A stretch of 8,860 bases of DNA. It comes from Bacteroidales bacterium (GTDB lineage: Bacteria; Bacteroidota; Bacteroidia; Bacteroidales; Bacteroidaceae). The DNA is taken from NCBI GenBank assembly GCA_004552155.1, contig SFPF01000071.1, forward strand, positions 1-8,860, in the 5' to 3' direction. The notes under the pieces were generated by a model that ran no database searches, had not been told where the DNA came from, and saw only the letters and a list, made by a program, of their open reading frames with translations. Shown here one piece after another: positions 1 to 6,642 of the stretch; position 1 is the first letter of the stretch; every line of letters begins with the position of its first letter. The position numbers and the translations under genes are program-made.

Positions 1-189
1 AAAAACCGCATCGACGGACACCGCGCCAATATGACCGAGGACTTTCAGGCATTGAAAAACGTGGTTGTCTCGAAAAAGCGCGAGGAGAAACTCGAAAAGT
101 GGATCCAAGACAAGATAGCCAGCACCTATGTGCGTATCAGTCCCGACTGGCGCGGCTGCGACTTCAAGTATAAAGGCTGGATTAAATAG
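1..189 (+). CDS. Periplasmic peptidyl-prolyl isomerase (SurA type), C-terminal end only
   Basis: This is the last 62 codons of a gene that begins outside the window. It reads open from base 1 and ends at TAG 187-189. The fragment is highly charged and helical, with lysine/glutamate-rich stretches around residues 15-40, and ends in an aromatic, basic tail (CDFKYKGWIK). I recognise this from memory as the C-terminal end of Bacteroidota SurA/PpiC-type isomerases, which chaperone unfolded outer-membrane proteins through the periplasm. The catalytic parvulin domains lie upstream and cannot be seen, so the assignment rests on the tail and on the neighbouring OstA-like gene and mutL. An unrelated charged periplasmic protein is the main alternative. 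Confidence 0.65.
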   Translation, partial: KNRIDGHRANMTEDFQALKNVVVSKKREEKLEKWIQDKIASTYVRISPDWRGCDFKYKGWIK

Positions 190-206
190 TAAGACCGACC
201 GATAAA

Positions 207-259
207 AAGGCAGACTGTACCCGTTCCCCGAAAGCAAAAGGGTAGGGGCAGTCTGCTTT
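207..259 (+). terminator. Hairpin between isomerase and OstA-like gene, possible terminator
   Basis: GCAGACTG (210-217) pairs perfectly with CAGTCTGC (249-256). The stem can extend outward through 207-209/257-259 with one G-U pair, and C-rich 220-229 can pair with G-rich 240-248 inside. Only TTT follows the stem, so termination would be inefficient. It may instead attenuate transcription or mark an mRNA end between the isomerase and the downstream genes. Confidence 0.45.
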
Positions 260-289
260 GGCATACGCCCATATACATATAATATATAT
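257..289 (+). promoter_or_regulatory. AT-rich leader before the OstA-like gene, possible promoter
   Basis: The bases 271-289 immediately before the ATG are nearly pure A/T in a GC-rich neighbourhood. They include TATAAT (278-283), with TTTG at 257-260 seventeen bases upstream. If this is a promoter, transcription would begin at or next to the ATG. The standard Bacteroidota -7 sequence TAnnTTTG is absent. The stretch may therefore simply be the unstructured AT-rich ribosome-binding leader usual in this phylum. Confidence 0.25.
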
Positions 290-1933
290 ATGACCAAAAA
301 GCATTTACCCCTCTTTTCTCTCCTCTTGCTGTTCTGCTGCTGCGTCGCCGCGCAGGCATGGCAGGACGCGGACGACAAGCGCAAGCAGGCCGTGAAGGAA
401 GAGAAGGATAAAATACACTGGGAAGCCGACAACCACCGCTTCAACGAGTTTGAGGCCAACGCGGCGCAAAGGCTGAGCGGCAACGTCGTGTTCCGCCACG
501 GCGGTATGACCATGTACTGCGATAGTGCTTTGCTTTACGAAGCCTCGGAGTCGTTCGACGCGTTCGGACACGTGCGCATCGTGCAGGGCGACACCTTGGA
601 ACTCACCGGCGACGTGCTCCATTATTATGGTGAAAACCTTATGGCCGAAATGCGCTACAATGTAGTCATGACCCACCGCGAGCAAGTGTTGAAGACCGAC
701 CGCCTCAACTACGACCGCCTCTACAACGTGAGCTATTACTTCGAGGGCGGCAGGCTCATCGACGGCACCAGTGTGCTGGAAAGCGATTGGGGAGAATATC
801 ACACCGATACGAAACAATCAGTCTTCAACTACAACGTGGTGCTCACCGATGAAGATTTCAAACTTGTTACCGATACGCTCCACTACGATACGCAAACGAA
901 ATGGTCGAAAGCTATCGGACCGACGAATATATACAGCAACGGCGACCGTATCTATACCGAACTCGGTTATTACAACACCCAAAGCGAGCAGGCGCGCCTT
1001 TACGACAGAACGATGGCCTTCGGGCGCGACCGCATCATGAGCGGCGACACCGTTTATTACGACAAGACCACCGGCATGATGGAGGCATTCAATAACATCT
1101 CCTGCGAAGACACCAAGAATAAGAACATACTCACCGGCGACTACTGCATCTACTTTGAGCAAACCGGTGAGGCCATGGCCACGAAGCGGGCGTTGGCGCG
1201 CGACTTCTCGCAAGGGCCCGATACGCTGTATGTCCATGCCGACACCATAAGGATGTTCACCTATAACATCGACACCGACTCCGTGTACCGCAAACTCCAC
1301 GGCTATTTCCACGTCCGCGCCTATCGCACCGACGTGCAGGCGGTGAGCGACTCCCTGGTCTATACCTCGAAAGAGGGGAAACTCACGCTCTACAAAGACC
1401 CCATCGTTTGGAGCGACACGAAACAGGTGCTTGGCGAGGAGATAAACGTATTTATGGCCGACTCTACGATTGATAGCATATATGTGGAGCGGCAGGCACT
1501 TATGGTGGAGCAACTCGACTCTGTGCATTTCAATCAAGTGACCTCCCATGAAATGCACAGTTATTACGTGAACGGAGAGATGAAAGAGAACCACGCCGTG
1601 GGCAACGTGCTGACCATCTTCTATCCCCTTGAAAAAGACAGCACCATCCTCTATTCCAATTACCTCGAAACGAGTATCCTGAAAATGTTCATGAAGGAGC
1701 GAAAACTCGACCGCCTCTGGGCGCCCGCCTCGCCCGTGGCAGTGCTCTATCCCATAGGGATGGCTCCGCCCGAGCGCACACGGCTGCACAACTTTGCTTG
1801 GTTCGACTATATCCGTCCCCTAAATAAAGACGACATTTACGAATGGCGGCCAAAGAAAGCCGGCACAGAACTTAAACCCTCTATACGGCGCACTCCGCCT
1901 TTGCAGAAGTTAGACGGAAAGAAAAAGAAATAA
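290..1933 (+). CDS. OstA/LptA-like exported protein, probable lipopolysaccharide transport factor
   Basis: The protein has 547 residues. A signal peptide covers about residues 1-23: basic MTKKH, a leucine-rich core, a CCC run, and a likely signal peptidase I cut after AQA. The CCC run does not form a lipobox. The mature part is rich in short beta-strand repeats of the form D(T/S)xxY followed by A.G.V.I, for example near residues 77-98, 193-214, 252-270 and 352-373. This pattern is typical of the OstA/LptA beta-jellyroll fold that carries lipopolysaccharide across the periplasm. The protein is much longer than E. coli LptA (about 185 residues), as is usual for Bacteroidota OstA-like proteins, and it ends in a lysine-rich tail. 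It lies between a SurA-type isomerase and mutL, with 9 nt to mutL. Binding of lipopolysaccharide is inferred from the family and has not been seen directly. The first in-frame ATG was chosen because it gives the signal peptide. Confidence 0.85.
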   Translation: MTKKHLPLFSLLLLFCCCVAAQAWQDADDKRKQAVKEEKDKIHWEADNHRFNEFEANAAQRLSGNVVFRHGGMTMYCDSALLYEASESFDAFGHVRIVQGDTLELTGDVLHYYGENLMAEMRYNVVMTHREQVLKTDRLNYDRLYNVSYYFEGGRLIDGTSVLESDWGEYHTDTKQSVFNYNVVLTDEDFKLVTDTLHYDTQTKWSKAIGPTNIYSNGDRIYTELGYYNTQSEQARLYDRTMAFGRDRIMSGDTVYYDKTTGMMEAFNNISCEDTKNKNILTGDYCIYFEQTGEAMATKRALARDFSQGPDTLYVHADTIRMFTYNIDTDSVYRKLHGYFHVRAYRTDVQAVSDSLVYTSKEGKLTLYKDPIVWSDTKQVLGEEINVFMADSTIDSIYVERQALMVEQLDSVHFNQVTSHEMHSYYVNGEMKENHAVGNVLTIFYPLEKDSTILYSNYLETSILKMFMKERKLDRLWAPASPVAVLYPIGMAPPERTRLHNFAWFDYIRPLNKDDIYEWRPKKAGTELKPSIRRTPPLQKLDGKKKK

Positions 1934-1942
1934 GAAAACTCC

Positions 1943-3850
1943 ATGAGCGACATCATACATCTCTTGCCCGACTCCGTGGCCAACCAGATAGCGGCCGGCG
2001 AAGTGGTGCAGCGGCCCTCGTCGGTGATTAAGGAATTGGTGGAAAACTCCATCGATGCCGGTGCCACGCAGGTGCAGGTCATCGTGGAGGACGCTGGGAA
2101 AAGCCTCGTGCAGGTGATTGACAACGGCAAGGGCATGAGCGAAACCGACGCGCGCCTTGCTTTCGAGCGCCACGCCACCTCGAAAATTTCCGAAGCCAAA
2201 GATCTCTTTGCGCTCCGCACTATGGGTTTCCGCGGCGAAGCACTGGCTTCTATCGCCGCTGTGGCGCAGGTGGAACTGCGTACCCGTGCAGCCGACAAGG
2301 ACCTCGGCGTAAGCATCATCATCGAAGGTAGCCGCGTGGTGGATCAGCAGCCAGTGAATTGTCCCGTCGGGGCGAATTTTGCCGTAAAAAATCTTTTTTT
2401 CAACATTCCCGCGCGCCGCAAGTTCTTGAAGTCCAACCAAACGGAACTTTCCAATATCCTCACGGAATTTGAACGCATCGCCTTGGCGCATCCCGAAACC
2501 TCCTTTTCGCTCCATAGCGGCGGCGCGGCGATGATGAACCTCCCCGCAGGAAATTTCAAGCAGCGCATACTCGGCGTGTTCGGCAAACGCTTGGAAGCAA
2601 AGCTCATACCCGTTGAAGTCAAGACGACGCTTATAAATATCAGCGGCTTCGTGGGCGTGCCTTCGGCCTCGCGCCGCAAGAACGCGCAGCAATTCTTCTT
2701 TGTCAACGGCCGCTACATGCGCCACCCCTATTTCGCAAAGGCTGTGCAGACGGCTTACGAGCGTTTGATACCCGATGGCGAGCAAGTGCCCTTTTTCCTG
2801 AATCTTGAAGTCGCGCCCGAGAAAATCGATGTCAATATCCATCCCACCAAGACCGAGATAAAGTTTGAGGACGAAACGCCTATTTGGCAAATCCTCCTGG
2901 CTGCCGTGCGCGAGGCGCTGGGAAAACACGGCGTAGTGCCGTCACTGGAATTCAACACCGAAGGCCGTCCCGACATTCCCGTTTTCACGCCGGGCGGCAA
3001 TGATGTGCCTGCGCCGCAAATCGAGGTAAATCCCGACTACAACCCGTTCGCCACCTCTCCTTCCTATCTTTCGGGAAAGGGCGGCGGAGCGGGCGGTTCG
3101 TCCTATACATATAATAATAAGCCGGCGGTGGACAGGCATTGGCAGAACGCTTATGCCGCGGCTTTCCCTGATAAGAAGGAAACCGATTTCGGAGAAATGC
3201 CCGACTTGCCTGCCGACCAAGACGCGCCGACGGCGCAGATGTTCCAAAGTCTGCCCTCCGAAGAGCAGGGAGAAATGAAAAAGAGCGAGACGGACTACTT
3301 CCAGTTTCGCGGACAATATATAATAACGCCCGTCAAGTCCGGCCTGATGCTCATCGACCAGCACCGGGCGCACGTCAGAATCCTTTACGACCGCTTTATG
3401 GCGCGGTTCGCCGACAAGCCCTCCGTGACGCAGCGGTTGCTCTTCCCCCAACGCCTCACTTTGCCGCCCTCCGAGGCCGTGGCTTTCGAGAAAATGATGC
3501 AGGACTTGCAGAGCGTGGGTTTTGAAGTGTCATCTCTTGGCGGCGGCGACTTTTCCGTGCTCGGCACCCCCGCAGGGACGGAAGGCTTGGACGCTTCCGA
3601 ACTTTTGCAGGATATACTCCAAGAAACTTTGGACGGGAAAAGCGATGCCGCCGACGGCATTCGCCACCGCATAGCCCTCACCCTCGCACGCCGAGCCGCA
3701 ATGCCCGTGGGCGAATATTTGTCGGGAGCGGAGATGTCTGCGCTCGTTGACCAGCTTTTCTCCACAGGTACGCCCAATTTCACACCAGATGGGCAGACCG
3801 TTTTGGTCATTTTGGCGGTCGAAAACATAGAAAAACTGTTCGGGAAATAG
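1943..3850 (+). CDS. mutL: DNA mismatch repair protein MutL
   Basis: The protein has 635 residues, a normal length for MutL. The N-terminal GHKL ATPase is intact. It has NQIAAGEVVQRP (14-25), ELVENSIDAGAT (31-42, with E31 and N35 matching the catalytic and Mg-binding residues of E. coli MutL), DNGKGM (60-65), RHATSKI (76-82), FRGEALASI (96-104) and the conserved NIPARRKFL (154-162). The transducer domain follows, with VNGRY (254-258) and DVNIHPTK (296-303). A glycine- and proline-rich linker runs from about 340 to 450, and then the dimerisation domain. That C-terminal domain has DQH (472-474) and a QRLLFP clamp-type motif (497-502), but the usual endonuclease motifs are degenerate. MutL couples MutS mismatch recognition to strand incision and excision. 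Translation starts 9 nt after the OstA-like stop, so the two genes are probably co-transcribed. The upstream purine-rich GAAAAAGAAATAAGAAAA is not a clear Shine-Dalgarno site. Confidence 0.97.
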   Translation: MSDIIHLLPDSVANQIAAGEVVQRPSSVIKELVENSIDAGATQVQVIVEDAGKSLVQVIDNGKGMSETDARLAFERHATSKISEAKDLFALRTMGFRGEALASIAAVAQVELRTRAADKDLGVSIIIEGSRVVDQQPVNCPVGANFAVKNLFFNIPARRKFLKSNQTELSNILTEFERIALAHPETSFSLHSGGAAMMNLPAGNFKQRILGVFGKRLEAKLIPVEVKTTLINISGFVGVPSASRRKNAQQFFFVNGRYMRHPYFAKAVQTAYERLIPDGEQVPFFLNLEVAPEKIDVNIHPTKTEIKFEDETPIWQILLAAVREALGKHGVVPSLEFNTEGRPDIPVFTPGGNDVPAPQIEVNPDYNPFATSPSYLSGKGGGAGGSSYTYNNKPAVDRHWQNAYAAAFPDKKETDFGEMPDLPADQDAPTAQMFQSLPSEEQGEMKKSETDYFQFRGQYIITPVKSGLMLIDQHRAHVRILYDRFMARFADKPSVTQRLLFPQRLTLPPSEAVAFEKMMQDLQSVGFEVSSLGGGDFSVLGTPAGTEGLDASELLQDILQETLDGKSDAADGIRHRIALTLARRAAMPVGEYLSGAEMSALVDQLFSTGTPNFTPDGQTVLVILAVENIEKLFGK

Positions 3851-3868
3851 GGAAAAACGGAAAAAGTT

Positions 3869-3900
3869 GGGAGAAATTGCATTTTCCCCGTAATTTTCTT
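3869..3900 (+). terminator. Weak terminator candidate after mutL
   Basis: GGGAGAA (3869-3875) can pair with TTTTCCC (3882-3888), using one G-U pair, around a six-base loop. A T-rich but interrupted stretch (TAATTTTCTT) follows. It sits 18 nt past the mutL stop and before the ompA promoter, which suits the end of the upstream transcript. The short T runs make it weak. Confidence 0.35.
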
Positions 3901-3908
3901 GTATGAAA

Positions 3909-3940
3909 TTTTATTAAAGTATTTGTTTTTACTAACTTTG
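3909..3940 (+). promoter_or_regulatory. Bacteroidota-type promoter for the ompA-like gene
   Basis: TAACTTTG (3933-3940) matches the Bacteroidota -7 consensus TAnnTTTG exactly. TTTT (3909-3912) lies 20 nt upstream, where the -33 TTTG element is expected, and matches it at three of four bases. Transcription would start near 3947, giving a 5' leader of about 90 nt before the ATG at 4037. This is the best promoter match I found in the window, and it precedes the gene whose codon use suggests the highest expression. Confidence 0.65.
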
Positions 3941-3955
3941 CCCCGAGAAAAACGT

Positions 3956-3996
3956 GACTTTGCTTCATTTTGATGCTTAGTCGCGCTATAATCGAC
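3956..3996 (+). promoter_or_regulatory. Structured 5' leader of the ompA-like mRNA
   Basis: Just after the predicted transcription start, an imperfect hairpin can form. GACT (3956-3959) pairs with AGTC (3979-3982). Inside it, GC.TCA (3962-3967) pairs with TGA.GC (3971-3976) around a TTT loop. A second small stem, GTCG (3980-3983) with CGAC (3993-3996), shares bases with the first, so only one can form at a time. The remaining leader up to the ATG is AT-rich and unstructured. No riboswitch class was recognised. Confidence 0.35.
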
Positions 3997-4036
3997 GAAA
4001 AAATTATTTTGTATTTATTCTTAAATATCCTTAGTT

Positions 4037-5203
4037 ATGAAAAAGTTAATGATTGCGCTTGCATTTGTAGGCTTTGCCTCAACTGCTATGGCACAGGACA
4101 CCGTTGCTCCTACTAAGAAGTATAGTGTCGCAACCAACTCTTTCTGGGCAAACTGGTTCGTAAGTGCAGGTATTGAATCCAATGCCGCTTACACCTCTCA
4201 GGAACAGTGCTGCAACAAGAACCCGTTCAGCGTTGACCGCACCACGCTCGGTTTCAATGTTGCCATTGGTAAATGGTTTACGCCTGGTATTGGTCTTCGT
4301 ACGAAGTTCCAGGGTGCTTGGGCAAAGCAGGTTAATACCCGCGATGACCACCACTCTTATGAATATTGGAATATTCACGAGGACGTTTTGTTCAACCTCT
4401 CCAACATTTTCTGCGGCTACAATGAAAAGCGCGTTTGGAACTGCATTCCTTATGTAGGTCTCGGCGTAATCCGCAATATGTCGGAAGGTGGTAAGAACTA
4501 CGACCTTACTTATAATGTGGGCTTGCTCAACAACTTCCGCGTTTCTAAGCACTTCCAGGTTTTCTTCGAACTCTATACGAACTGGTTCGAAGGTTCTGTT
4601 GACGCATATAAGCACGACAACTGGGATGAGAAGAAGAAACCCACGAGCCGCCACTGGGATAAGCTCGTCGGTGCTTCTGTCGGCGTTACCTACAACCTTG
4701 GCAAGTGCACTTGGGAGAAAGTTCCCGACGTAGACGCTCTTATGGCTATGAACAAGGAGCAGATGGATGCCCTCAATGCTTCTCTCAAGGAACAGCAGGA
4801 AGAAAATGCACGCCTCCGCGAGTTGCTTGCTAACCAGAAGCCTGCTACAGACACCAAGGTGGTTGTTGAAAAGGTTACCGAGGTTGCTTCTACCGCTCAG
4901 TCCGTATTCTTCAACATCAATTCTTCAAGAATTGCCAGCCGCAAAGACTTGGTTAACGTTAAGGAAGTTGCCGAATACGCTAAGGCTAATGGTAAGAAGA
5001 TCGTTGTTACGGGTTATGCCGACAGCAAGACGGGTAGCTCTTCTTACAACCAGCAGCTCTCTGAAAAGCGTGCCAACGCTGTTGCTAACGAGCTCGTTAA
5101 GATGGGCGTTAACCGCGACAACATCATCGTTGAGGCTAAGGGTGGCGTGAACACTATTGCTCCCTACTCTTACAACCGTCGCGCTACTGTCAAGATTCAG
5201 TAA
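4037..5203 (+). CDS. OmpA-family outer-membrane protein
   Basis: The protein has 388 residues. A signal peptide covers residues 1-19 (MKKLMIALAFVGFASTAMA, cut before QD). Residues about 30-225 alternate aromatic and polar positions as in an outer-membrane beta-barrel, with likely strands around 68-97, 136-166, 172-184 and 210-222. A short helical, probably coiled-coil segment (about 232-265, rich in Q, E and L) links to the C-terminal OmpA peptidoglycan-binding domain (about 285-388). That domain shows the signature TGYADSKTG and QLSEKRANAV, with D329 and R345 as the expected peptidoglycan contacts, and ends in the typical YNRRATVKI. The protein should anchor the outer membrane to the cell wall, like the OmpA homologues of Porphyromonas. 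It has its own promoter and a strong terminator, so it is probably monocistronic. Its codons end in T far more often than those of its neighbours (many GTT and GCT), a sign of high expression. Cysteines 58, 59, 126, 136 and 224 are unusual for an outer-membrane barrel. Confidence 0.93.
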   Translation: MKKLMIALAFVGFASTAMAQDTVAPTKKYSVATNSFWANWFVSAGIESNAAYTSQEQCCNKNPFSVDRTTLGFNVAIGKWFTPGIGLRTKFQGAWAKQVNTRDDHHSYEYWNIHEDVLFNLSNIFCGYNEKRVWNCIPYVGLGVIRNMSEGGKNYDLTYNVGLLNNFRVSKHFQVFFELYTNWFEGSVDAYKHDNWDEKKKPTSRHWDKLVGASVGVTYNLGKCTWEKVPDVDALMAMNKEQMDALNASLKEQQEENARLRELLANQKPATDTKVVVEKVTEVASTAQSVFFNINSSRIASRKDLVNVKEVAEYAKANGKKIVVTGYADSKTGSSSYNQQLSEKRANAVANELVKMGVNRDNIIVEAKGGVNTIAPYSYNRRATVKIQ

Positions 5204-5227
5204 TCAGATAGTTTAAACCAATAAAAT

Positions 5228-5279
5228 ATCCCCTCACATACCGCGCAGTAATGGCAGCGGGCGTGTGAGGGGATTTTTT
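5228..5279 (+). terminator. Strong rho-independent terminator after the ompA-like gene
   Basis: CCCCTCACA (5230-5238) pairs perfectly with TGTGAGGGG (5264-5272) and can extend by two A-T pairs. An inner stem, CCGC (5241-5244) with GCGG (5257-5260), closes the loop. Six T residues follow directly (5274-5279). It lies 25 nt after the stop codon and is the clearest terminator in the window. Confidence 0.95.
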
Positions 5280-5305
5280 GATATTGTTTGTTAGATATTT
5301 ATTAT

Positions 5306-6601
5306 ATGATGCTCAATCGTAAATATATTTCCGCGTTCGCTTTGCTCTTATCCGCCTTGCCTTTCTCGGGAATGGCGCAAAATTCAGCCGACATGCGTCT
5401 CTATTTTGGCGAAACCCTGAAAAAAGGTAGCACGGCCGGCGTTGCCGTGCCCGAGAAAAAAATCTCTGTCAGCAAGATCGGTAGCGTGAGGCAGGCGGTT
5501 TGGGAGGCGTGGCAGCAGAACAGCGGCAAATGGTTGCTGCCCGATAGCCTCGAGCCTCAGGCCACGCTCAATTATTATTTTGTCAGCAAAGGCGAGCAGC
5601 CGTCTGGCGGATATCCGCTCTTCCTCTATCTGCACGGCAGCGGGCCGCGCGACCGCGAATGGGCCACGGGCTTGAAACTCGCCCAGATGTTCCAGGACGC
5701 GCCGAGCCTTTACTTCATTCCGCAAATCCCCAACGAGGGACCATGGTACCGCTGGTATCAGCGCAGCAAGCAATTCGCTTGGGAACGCCTGTTGCGCCAG
5801 GCTCTTTTGCGCTCCGACGTTAATCCCGACAAAGTCTACGTATTCGGTATTTCCGAGGGCGGTTACGGCAGCCAGCGCATCGCTTCCTTCTATGCCGACT
5901 ATTGGGCGGCGGCAGGCCCCATGGCGGGCGGCGAACCGCTGAAAAACGCACCGGCGGAAAATCTGCGCAACATCGGGTTTAGCCTGCGCACGGGAGCGAT
6001 CGATAAAGGCTTTTACCGCAATATCCTCACGGGCTATACAGCCGATGCCCTCGACAGCCTCGAACTCTTGATGCCCGAAGGCTTTCGCCACAAGGTGGAA
6101 CTCATTCCAGAGCGCGGGCACCATATCGACTATGCCCCGACCACGCCTTGGCTGCGTAATTTCACGCGTAACGCCGTGCCGCACCATGTGAACTGGGAGG
6201 ACTATCCAATGGACGGACGCTATCGCACGGGATTTTATAACATAGCCGTGCTGAAACGCCCCGCAGGAGATGGGCGCACCTATTATCAGATGGACATCAA
6301 CCGCGCCGAGAACAAAGTGACGCTCACCGTGGACGACGTGACCTACCGCACTGTGCAGCGCGACAGCATCTGGGGCATAGAAATGAAGTTTGAGCGCGAC
6401 TATAAGCCCGCCGAGCAAATGGGCTTCCGACTTTATTTAGACGAAACGATGATAGACTTCTATCGTCCCGTCACGGTGACGGTCAACGGCCGCACCGTGT
6501 TTGAAGGCAAAGTCCGCCCCAACCTCAACGCCATGCTTGCCAGCGTCGCTACGTTCTACGACCCGCGCCGCATCTTCCCCGCCTTTATCGACATAGAGTA
6601 G
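5306..6601 (+). CDS. Secreted alpha/beta-hydrolase (putative esterase or peptidase)
   Basis: The protein has 431 residues counted from ATG 5306; a second ATG follows directly at 5309. An upstream in-frame TTG at 5288 is less likely because it would put extra residues before the signal peptide. The signal peptide (MMLNRKYISAFALLLSALPF, then SGMAQ) indicates export. The catalytic domain spans about residues 85-290. It has HGSG (110-113) as the oxyanion loop and GISEGG (181-186) as the nucleophile elbow with S183. An acid is likely at D233 (GAID), and the histidine at H272 or H273 (ERGHHID). Residues about 295-431 look like a separate beta-rich C-terminal domain of unknown role. The overall pattern resembles the PHB-depolymerase/feruloyl-esterase-like hydrolases common in Bacteroidota. 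The substrate cannot be told, and an acyl ester on a glycan or a peptide are both possible. It begins only 26 nt past a strong terminator, with no convincing promoter of its own. Confidence 0.8.
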   Translation: MMLNRKYISAFALLLSALPFSGMAQNSADMRLYFGETLKKGSTAGVAVPEKKISVSKIGSVRQAVWEAWQQNSGKWLLPDSLEPQATLNYYFVSKGEQPSGGYPLFLYLHGSGPRDREWATGLKLAQMFQDAPSLYFIPQIPNEGPWYRWYQRSKQFAWERLLRQALLRSDVNPDKVYVFGISEGGYGSQRIASFYADYWAAAGPMAGGEPLKNAPAENLRNIGFSLRTGAIDKGFYRNILTGYTADALDSLELLMPEGFRHKVELIPERGHHIDYAPTTPWLRNFTRNAVPHHVNWEDYPMDGRYRTGFYNIAVLKRPAGDGRTYYQMDINRAENKVTLTVDDVTYRTVQRDSIWGIEMKFERDYKPAEQMGFRLYLDETMIDFYRPVTVTVNGRTVFEGKVRPNLNAMLASVATFYDPRRIFPAFIDIE

Positions 6602-6642
6602 GTTTTTTGTCTCGCAGTAAATGTTATCCAAGTTTCTTGTAT

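Noticed and set aside
305..1789. Two long antisense frames opposite the OstA-like gene
   Set aside because: They have His-, Val- and Gly-rich shadow composition and no signal peptide or domain. The sense frame has a signal peptide and repeated beta motifs.
1910..2929. Open frame of 339 codons antisense to the start of mutL
   Set aside because: It lies entirely opposite mutL apart from a short overlap with the OstA-like 3' end. Its product is rich in His, Arg and Ala as expected of a GC-rich shadow frame, and no domain is recognisable. mutL is unambiguous.
5288..5305. TTG start six codons upstream for the hydrolase
   Set aside because: It would add residues before a signal peptide that is already complete from ATG 5306, and a double ATG is available.
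5384..6418. Open frame of 344 codons antisense to the hydrolase
   Set aside because: It is a shadow frame: the sense frame has a signal peptide and a catalytic triad pattern, while the antisense product shows no motif.
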